Notes under the pieces: generated by a model
The model's database searches: none
Seen by the model: only the letters and a program-made list of their open reading frames with translations
What the model was told of the DNA's origin: nothing
Translations under genes and position numbers: made by a program
Assembly: GCA_007126835.1 (NCBI GenBank)
Contig: SLAO01000159.1
Location: 1 to 15,180, forward strand
Direction of reading: 5' to 3'
Length of the DNA: 15,180 bases
Source: Nitriliruptorales bacterium
GTDB lineage: Bacteria; Actinomycetota; Nitriliruptoria; Euzebyales; Egibacteraceae
Shown: in pieces, positions 7,139 through 12,321 of the stretch
Layout: each line of letters opens with the position of its first letter
Position numbering within the stretch: position 1 is the stretch's first letter

Positions 7139-7182
7139 CCCACCGCTAGGCGCAAGCCCACCGCTAGGCGCAAGCCCACCGC
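7139..7182. repeat. 18-nt direct repeat, 2.4 copies
   Basis: CCCACCGCTAGGCGCAAG occurs at 7139-7156 and 7157-7174, followed by the first eight bases again at 7175-7182. The copies are identical, so the duplication is recent or maintained by slippage. It lies downstream of the GNAT gene. Confidence 0.9.
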
Positions 7183-7191
7183 CGCGGGCAG

Positions 7192-7215
7192 CCCACACCC
7201 ACACCCACACCCACA
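7192..7215. repeat. CCCACA hexanucleotide repeat, four copies
   Basis: Four perfect copies of CCCACA end eight bases before the stop codon of the GNAT gene (minus strand). This looks like a simple slippage-prone microsatellite, and a change in copy number would not alter the protein. Confidence 0.9.
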
Positions 7216-7222
7216 CCGCACC

Positions 7223-8077
7223 TCACCGCAGCGCGAGGATCCAGGGGGCGTAGTCCACAAAGCCGGCCCGGGCGTAGGCCGCGCGACCAGAGGTGTTGTC
7301 CGCCCGCACGTGAAGGGTCACCCCGGGCAGCCCATCGGCGATGAGCTGCCGGGAGACGGCCGCCACCGCTCGGGTCGCCAGCCCCCGACCGCGCCAGGCG
7401 TGCTCGACGAAGACTCCCGCGATCTGGGCTCCACGCCGGCGGCTCGCCAGTGAGACGTCGACCTTGGCCACGACGCCGTCGCGCTCGACGACCCACGTGG
7501 CTCCTCGCAGGATCGATTCACGCATCCGTTCGGTGACCCCGGCGCGCGCGCTGCGGGACAGCGGAGGACCCATCCGGTCCTCCACGTGCAGCCGGCACGC
7601 CAGGTCCGAGACGGCGTCGAGGTCCTCGGCGCGTGCCTGTCGCAGGCCCACCGGCGCGTCGAGGTCCGCGGGGGCCCGGGTGACCATGAACCGCTGCTCG
7701 CGGGCTCGTGGTCGCCGGCGCAGGAGCGTGTGACCGCTGACCTCGAGGATCCGCTGCGCCAGCGGCGCGTCGCCGAGCAGCACCCGCCACCCGGCACTTT
7801 CCACGTGCCTCGCGACAGCGTCTCCCGCAGCCTCGTCGCCGGCCACGACCAGCGTCCCGGTGGCCGACAGGTGACCCACCGCGCGGGGCTCGTCACCAGG
7901 CCACATCAGCAGGCGTTGCCGGTCGCCCCGGTCGAGAGCGTCGAGCAGCAGCTGGTGGGCGAGCACCGCGTCGAGGGGTTCCTCCCCGGGGCGCGGTTGC
8001 TCCAGGAACGCCGCGACCGCTGCCGCGGAGCGGTCGTCGACGGCGCGCACGCTCGAGCGGGTTGGGGCCGAGGTCAT
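7223..8077 (-). CDS. GNAT-family N-acetyltransferase with extra N-terminal domain
   Basis: 284 aa. The C-terminal half (about 143-284) is a GNAT domain with the acetyl-CoA loop R229-G-R-G-L-A234 and the later NTSGRAAYARAGF (261-273). The N-terminal half (about 8-130) has no acetyl-CoA loop and resembles the GNAT-like N-terminal domain (DUF4081 type) of actinobacterial acetyltransferases, though I hold that sub-family name loosely. The substrate is unknown. Its ATG at 8075-8077 overlaps the tsaD stop in an ATGA junction, so an upstream in-frame start is unlikely. It is the last gene of the tsa operon and is translationally coupled to tsaD. A role in acetylating a protein or metabolite tied to translation is only suggested by this position. 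Confidence 0.85.
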   Translation of the reverse strand: MTSAPTRSSVRAVDDRSAAAVAAFLEQPRPGEEPLDAVLAHQLLLDALDRGDRQRLLMWPGDEPRAVGHLSATGTLVVAGDEAAGDAVARHVESAGWRVLLGDAPLAQRILEVSGHTLLRRRPRAREQRFMVTRAPADLDAPVGLRQARAEDLDAVSDLACRLHVEDRMGPPLSRSARAGVTERMRESILRGATWVVERDGVVAKVDVSLASRRRGAQIAGVFVEHAWRGRGLATRAVAAVSRQLIADGLPGVTLHVRADNTSGRAAYARAGFVDYAPWILALR

Positions 8078-9099
8078 CGCACCGCCCACCCGGTCGCGTC
8101 TTCGAGCGTCAGGTTCGGGTCGGCCCCCAGGTCGTCGGGGCTGCGCTCGCCTCGGACCAGCCGGTTGCTGCCCGCCGCGGCGATCATGGCCCCGTTGTCG
8201 GTGCACAGCGCCGGCGTGGGCGCCAGCAGGCGCAAGCCCTCAGCGTCGCAGACGTCGGCCATCGCCTGGCGCAGTCGCGAGTTCGCCGCGACGCCCCCGA
8301 CGATCGCCACCTGCTCGACGGCGTGCTCCCGAGCCGCGGCCACGGTCTTGGCCACCGCCACGTCGACGATGGCCTCCTGGAACGAGGCGGCCACGTCTGC
8401 GACGTCGACCGCCTCGCCCGCGGCCTCGCGCCGGCGCAGCTCGCGGATGACCGCGGTCTTGAGTCCCGACAGCGAGAAGTCGTAGCCGCCGCCGGACAGC
8501 GCCCGCGGAAAGGCCATAGCACGCGGGTCGCCGTCTACGGCGAGGCGGTCGATCTCGGGTCCTCCGGGGTAGTCCAGGCCGAGGAAGCGCGCCACCTTGT
8601 CGAACGCCTCGCCGGCAGCGTCGTCGATGGTCTGCCCGACGGTGGCGAACGTGCCGTCAGCCGCCATGAGGGCGATCGAGGTGTGGCCTCCGGAGACGAC
8701 CAGCGCCAGGATCGGTGGCTCGAGCGGACCGAACTCGAGCTGGGTGGCGTAGACGTGGCCCTCGAGGTGGTTGACGCCCACCAGCGGGGCCCCGGTGGCC
8801 AGCGCCAGGGACTTGGCCGCGGCGACCCCCACCAGGAGGGCGCCGACGAGCCCGGGTCCGGAGGTGACCGCGATGCCGTCGAGGTCGTCGTAGGTGGCGC
8901 CCCCCTCCACGAGGGTGCGGTCGATCACCGGAAGCATCAGCTCGGCGTGGGCGCGGGCGGCGATCTCGGGAACCACGCCGCCGTAGGGCCGGTGGTGCTC
9001 GACCTGCGAGCCGATCACGGCCGAGCGCACGGTGGTGCCGTCGGCGACCAGCGCCGCGGCGGTCTCGTCGCAGGAGGTCTCGATGCCGAGCACCAGCAT
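8074..9099 (-). CDS. tsaD: tRNA N6-adenosine threonylcarbamoyltransferase TsaD
   Basis: 341 aa, normal length. It transfers the threonylcarbamoyl group from TC-AMP to A37 of ANN-decoding tRNAs, in complex with TsaB and TsaE. Visible motifs are LGIETSCDET at the N-terminus, the metal-binding H111-x3-H115 in GVNHLEGHVYA, SGGHT (136-140), GGVAANSRLR and CTDNGAMIAAAG. The ATG at 9097-9099 shares one base with the rimI stop (TGATG) and has AAAGGAGG six bases upstream, so this start is preferred over a possible start 39 bases further upstream. Confidence 0.97.
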   Translation of the reverse strand: MLVLGIETSCDETAAALVADGTTVRSAVIGSQVEHHRPYGGVVPEIAARAHAELMLPVIDRTLVEGGATYDDLDGIAVTSGPGLVGALLVGVAAAKSLALATGAPLVGVNHLEGHVYATQLEFGPLEPPILALVVSGGHTSIALMAADGTFATVGQTIDDAAGEAFDKVARFLGLDYPGGPEIDRLAVDGDPRAMAFPRALSGGGYDFSLSGLKTAVIRELRRREAAGEAVDVADVAASFQEAIVDVAVAKTVAAAREHAVEQVAIVGGVAANSRLRQAMADVCDAEGLRLLAPTPALCTDNGAMIAAAGSNRLVRGERSPDDLGADPNLTLEDATGWAVR

Positions 9100-9716
9100 C
9101 AGCTGCCTCCTTTGCGTGCGGACCGTCTGCGTACCCAAGGTACGGGCTCGTCAGGCGCGCCACTGGCGCCTCCTGGATCGGCCAGTCGGGCGGTTTGGGC
9201 GGCGAGGCGCCGGGTGCACTCGTCGGACTGCAACTCCGCTACGGTCATGACCACGGCGTCCTCACCCGTTTCGGCGTAGTAGCGCGGGCGCACACCGACC
9301 GGCACGAACCCAAACGCGCTGTAGAGGCGCTGGGCGCCGCGGTTGGCAGCGCGCACCTCCAAGGTCGCCTGCTGCGCACCCATCGCGCGGGCTTCGGTCA
9401 GCAGGCGCAACACCAGATACGTGCCGACCTTGCGTCGGTGGTGGGCGGGATCGACGGCGATGGTGGTGATGTGCGCGTCGTCAGCTTGAAGCAGCACGCC
9501 GCCGTAGCCCACCACGCTGCGCCACGGCCACCGGGTCCGCGCCAGGGCCACCACGTACCGGCGGGTGTCGCGTCGCTGGAGCTCGTCTTCGAACAGCTGC
9601 GCCGACCACGGCCGCGGGTGGACGCGGCGCTCGATCGCCACGATCCGGCCGATCTGTCGCTCGCGCATCGGGCGGACCACGACGTCGGCCAGAGCCGGGC
9701 GCCCGGTGGCGGTCAC
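9099..9716 (-). CDS. rimI: Ribosomal-protein-alanine N-acetyltransferase RimI, extended C-terminus
   Basis: 205 aa. This GNAT enzyme in other bacteria acetylates the N-terminal alanine of ribosomal protein S18. Core features: HPRPWSAQLFEDEL near residue 33, strand ITTIAVDP, acetyl-CoA loop HHRRKVGTYL (the small last residue of the usual loop is Tyr here), and NRGAQRLYSAFGF (125-137). The family core is about 150 residues. About 45 residues follow residue 160 and end in a basic tail (WVRRRSARKGGS). The start is GTG at 9714-9716, overlapping the tsaB stop as GTGA. Being embedded between tsaB and tsaD is the usual actinobacterial arrangement. Confidence 0.92.
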   Translation of the reverse strand: MTATGRPALADVVVRPMRERQIGRIVAIERRVHPRPWSAQLFEDELQRRDTRRYVVALARTRWPWRSVVGYGGVLLQADDAHITTIAVDPAHHRRKVGTYLVLRLLTEARAMGAQQATLEVRAANRGAQRLYSAFGFVPVGVRPRYYAETGEDAVVMTVAELQSDECTRRLAAQTARLADPGGASGAPDEPVPWVRRRSARKGGS

Positions 9717-10492
9717 ACACCCTCACCTCCACGCGCCGGCGAATCGGTCGGCCTCGCGACGGCGTCGGAGGGCGGCTGCCCCGGGCCGCCGTGCAAGGCC
9801 CCGCGGTTGCGCCAGCTGATCTTCGCATCGGGCTGGCGCAGATAGACCGCCCGCAGGTCCTCGGGACGCTGGGTGTCATGGCGGAGGAACCGCGGCAGCG
9901 CCATCTCGACCAGCGCCACCGCCGACGGGGCCGACCATGTCGTGACGACCGTGCCGCCAGCCGAGGTCAGCAGGGCCTCATGGGCAGCTGCCCCGTCACC
10001 GGCGCAGATCGGCGCGCCTCCGGCAGCCTCGATCTCGCCGGCGAGGCGCTCGGGTGGGCCGACGCGCTGCTCGGTGACGCGGCTGACCCCTTCTGCGGTC
10101 GCTCGGTAGGCAGCCCAGAACAGCTCACCGCGCTTGGCGTCGAGCACCGCGAACAGGGCCCGGCCGACAGCCGCGGCGTGCCGGAACCCGAATGCCAGCA
10201 CGTCGAGCGAGGACTGCCCAACCACCGGCAGCTGCCGGGCGTGCGCCAGGGTCTGGGCCGTGACCAGACCGACGCGCATCCCCGTGTACAGCCCCGGTCC
10301 CACGCTGACTGCCACCCCGTCGACCGTTTCGAGACCGATCCCGGCCCGCTCGAGGCAGAACGTGATCGCTGGGGCCAGGAACTCACCGTGGGCCTGGGGT
10401 CGCCCCAGCGCTGCGGTGGCCAGAAGCCCGCGGTCTGACCCGAGACACACGCTCGAGCGAGCCGTGGACGTCTCGATGCCCAGGACGTTCAC
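9713..10492 (-). CDS. tsaB: tRNA threonylcarbamoyladenosine biosynthesis protein TsaB
   Basis: 259 aa. This ASKHA-fold partner of TsaD is required for t6A formation. Motifs are VLGIETSTARSSVCLG at the N-terminus and GVAVSVGPGLYTGMRVG, the family's GPGSFTGLRIG element. The start GTG at 10490-10492 overlaps the tsaE TGA (GTGA), with GGACGAGG upstream. A longer in-frame form beginning at 10513 would add seven residues before the conserved strand and is less likely. The C-terminus overlaps rimI by four bases. Confidence 0.95.
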   Translation of the reverse strand: MNVLGIETSTARSSVCLGSDRGLLATAALGRPQAHGEFLAPAITFCLERAGIGLETVDGVAVSVGPGLYTGMRVGLVTAQTLAHARQLPVVGQSSLDVLAFGFRHAAAVGRALFAVLDAKRGELFWAAYRATAEGVSRVTEQRVGPPERLAGEIEAAGGAPICAGDGAAAHEALLTSAGGTVVTTWSAPSAVALVEMALPRFLRHDTQRPEDLRAVYLRQPDAKISWRNRGALHGGPGQPPSDAVARPTDSPARGGEGV

Positions 10493-11004
10493 GAGGCCTC
10501 GTCCTGCAGCCACGGCGCGAGGTCGCCTTCGAGGTCGGCCAGCCGCCGCGCCCAGCTGTCGCCGTGGGCGACGACGCGCAGCCGGCGCGGCTCGCCTTCG
10601 CTGTCGACCGGCGCGGACGGATCGATGACGCTGAGCTCCACCTCGAGATGGTCAGCGGGCAGCAGCGGCCGCATCGCGTCGCCCCACTCGACGAGGACCA
10701 CCCGGCGATCGTCCTCCCCGTACCCGACGTCGAGGACGTCACCCAGCGTCTCGAGTCGATACACGTCGAGGTGGGTGATGGGCAGGCGGCCCTCGTAGTC
10801 CCGTCTGAGCAGGAACGTCGGGCTGGTGACCCGGTCGGTGACCCCCAGCGCCGCGGCGGCTCCCTGCACGAAGCACGTCTTGCCCGCCCCGAGCTCGCCC
10901 GTCAAGCTGACCACGTCACCGGGCTCGAAGCGCGACGCGAGGGTGGCCGCCACCGTGCGGGTGACCTCGGGGCGTTCGGTGACGAGCTCCACGGTGCGCG
11001 ACAC
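10489..11004 (-). CDS. tsaE: tRNA threonylcarbamoyladenosine biosynthesis ATPase TsaE
   Basis: 171 aa. This P-loop ATPase drives the TsaBD cycle. Visible are Walker A GELGAGKT (36-43), SPTF (61-64), HLDVYRL (78-84) and VEWGD (105-109). The start is GTG at 11002-11004. A GGGGAGG lies about 12 bases upstream, so ribosome binding is not ideal. It is the first gene of the five-gene operon and diverges from the crotonase gene across 91 bp. I could not pick a clear promoter in that gap. Confidence 0.96.
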   Translation of the reverse strand: MSRTVELVTERPEVTRTVAATLASRFEPGDVVSLTGELGAGKTCFVQGAAAALGVTDRVTSPTFLLRRDYEGRLPITHLDVYRLETLGDVLDVGYGEDDRRVVLVEWGDAMRPLLPADHLEVELSVIDPSAPVDSEGEPRRLRVVAHGDSWARRLADLEGDLAPWLQDEAS

Positions 11005-11095
11005 CGGCGTTCTCGGCCTCCCCTCGGCACCTTCTCGGCAGGCCGGAAGTGTAGCGGCGCGTTACCCTCGCGCTCGCTGCGTCGAAGGGAGTCAG

Positions 11096-11848
11096 GTGGC
11101 CGAAGTGCGGATCGACGACGACGCGGGCGTGCGGGTGCTCACCCTCGACGCCCCGGATCGTCGCAACGCGATGGGCGAGCCCATGGCCGCCGAGGTGCGC
11201 GCGGCGGTCTCAGACGTCGACTCCTCCGGTGTGCGCGCGCTGGTGGTCACCGGCGCCGGCCCGGCGTTCTGCGCCGGCGCCGACTTGCCGCAGCTGTTCG
11301 GCGACCCCGAGGCGCCGGTGGCCGAGACGCGGGCGCGCCTGTCGCGCTACTACCGCGCCTTCCTCGACATCGCCGACCTGCCGATTCCCACGGTGGCCGC
11401 CGTGTCCGGACCGGCTGTGGGGGCAGGTCTGAATTTGGCGCTGGCCTGTGATATCCGCATCGCCGGCTCGGACGCGTCGTTCGGGGCGACGTTCACCCGC
11501 ATCGGCCTGCATCCCGGTGGCGGGGTCAGCTGGGCGCTCGTGCGGACCCTCGGCCCGAGCCGCGCCCTGTCGGCGCTGCTGACCGGCGAGACGATCGGCG
11601 TCGCGCAGGCCGTGGACTGGGGCCTGGCCGAGGGCCCTCACGACCACCCCCTCGACGAGGCCCTCGCGCTGGCGCACCGCGTCGCTGCGCTCGAGCCCGA
11701 GCTCGCCCGGAGCGTCAAGCGCGCGGTGAACCTCGCCGTGGCGACCGACGACCGGGACGCGGTCGTGGCCTACGAGTCGTGGGCGCAGGCCGCGTCGGCG
11801 TCATCACCCGAGCTCGCTGCCTGGGTGGCCCGATTCGCGGGTACGTGA
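11096..11848 (+). CDS. Enoyl-CoA hydratase/isomerase (crotonase) family protein without the two catalytic Glu
   Basis: 250 aa. The crotonase fold is clear: RVLTLDAPDRRNAM (CoA-binding strand), FCAGADL (58-64) with the first oxyanion-hole residue, AAVSGPAVGAGLNLALACD (101-119) with the second, then FGATFTRIGLHPGGG. In rat enoyl-CoA hydratase the catalytic residues are E144 and E164. The equivalent positions here are F133 and S159. The segment resembles PaaG-like isomerases rather than true hydratases, so an isomerase or another CoA-thioester reaction is more likely than hydration. GTG at 11096 follows GAAGGGAG by four bases. An extension upstream of this would run into the divergent promoter region. 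The next gene follows after 29 bp. Confidence 0.88.
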   Translation: MAEVRIDDDAGVRVLTLDAPDRRNAMGEPMAAEVRAAVSDVDSSGVRALVVTGAGPAFCAGADLPQLFGDPEAPVAETRARLSRYYRAFLDIADLPIPTVAAVSGPAVGAGLNLALACDIRIAGSDASFGATFTRIGLHPGGGVSWALVRTLGPSRALSALLTGETIGVAQAVDWGLAEGPHDHPLDEALALAHRVAALEPELARSVKRAVNLAVATDDRDAVVAYESWAQAASASSPELAAWVARFAGT

Positions 11849-11877
11849 CCCCAAAGCAGGAAGCGAACGGAGGCACG

Positions 11878-12225
11878 ATGAGCCAAGCACGCCCAAGCGT
11901 TGACGACATCCGCCTCGGGCACGGCCTGTCCCCCGAGCGCCGCGAGGAGATCATCGAGCAGCTGCGGCCGCTCGACTCCCAGCTCGCCCGGCTGCCCGCC
12001 GACGGGTTCGACGCCGAGTTGTCGGTCAAGGACGGCGACGAGGATCAAGACTTCAACAAGAAGCAGTACGTCACCTTCGAGGTGTGGGCCGCCCGAGGCC
12101 ATCGCTACGTCACCACGTCCCGCGAGCCCAACTTCGCCGACGCGCTGACCGAGGTGCGCGACGACATGCGCAAGGTCATCGGGCGGACCCTCGACAAGCG
12201 GATCGACCAGAAGCGCCGTCCCTGA
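11878..12225 (+). CDS. Small HPF/RaiA-like (S30AE-type) protein
   Basis: 115 aa. Order of elements: a charged helix (about 17-38, PERREEIIEQLRPLDSQLA), a strand AELSVKD, an acidic turn, the strand YVTFEVW, then HRYVTTSREPNFADAL and a helix VRDDMRKVIGRTLDKRIDQKR. This matches the alpha-beta-alpha layout of short ribosome hibernation factors, including the basic C-terminal helix. Members bind the 30S decoding site and silence ribosomes in stationary phase. The identification rests on pattern only and could be wrong. ATG at 11878 has GGAGG four bases upstream. It may be co-transcribed with the crotonase gene. Confidence 0.6.
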   Translation: MSQARPSVDDIRLGHGLSPERREEIIEQLRPLDSQLARLPADGFDAELSVKDGDEDQDFNKKQYVTFEVWAARGHRYVTTSREPNFADALTEVRDDMRKVIGRTLDKRIDQKRRP

Positions 12226-12231
12226 GCCACC

Positions 12232-12245
12232 CGGCCGAAGGGCCG
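12232..12245 (+). terminator. Weak hairpin after the HPF-like gene
   Basis: CGGCC (12232-12236) and GGCCG (12241-12245) enclose GAAG, seven bases after the stop codon. The stem is only 5 bp and there is no U-run, so termination is uncertain. Confidence 0.3.
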
Positions 12246-12259
12246 CCCCCACCCCGCAC

Positions 12260-12288
12260 TTGGTTCGACGCTCCGGTCGGCTTACGAT
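12260..12288 (+). promoter_or_regulatory. Predicted promoter of the STAND ATPase gene
   Basis: TTGGTT (-35, 12260-12265), 17-base spacer, TACGAT (-10, 12283-12288). A start near 12295 would leave a leader of about 27 nt containing the GAGGGG ribosome site at 12310-12315. Confidence 0.55.
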
Positions 12289-12321
12289 ACCGTCCGTTAC
12301 CCGGGCAACGAGGGGACGTCC

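Larger units (their letters stand above)
6662..7222. other. Gene-free structured interval between convergent bldD and GNAT genes
   Basis: This 561-bp interval has no frame that resembles a protein. Translations are Arg/Pro-rich or of mixed, repeat-like composition. It contains a 31/32-nt tandem repeat (6762-6837), a perfect 20-bp inverted repeat (6939-6982), a shorter hairpin (7015-7040), an 18-nt duplication (7139-7182) and a CCCACA repeat (7192-7215). Composition is less uniform than in the genes around it, with A-rich patches such as 7050-7080. Termination for the two convergent genes must lie here, but it is longer and more structured than that needs. Confidence 0.7.

Noticed and set aside
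6697..7453. Plus-strand and minus-strand frames across the bldD-GNAT interval
   Set aside because: They run through tandem repeats and an inverted repeat and show no family pattern. They also change composition at each repeat, so I treat the interval as non-coding.
11005..11095. Promoters in the tsaE/crotonase divergent gap
   Set aside because: Hexamers such as TACACT or TAACGC (minus) and TACCCT (plus) are present but lack a good -35 at 16-18 bp, so I do not list a promoter.
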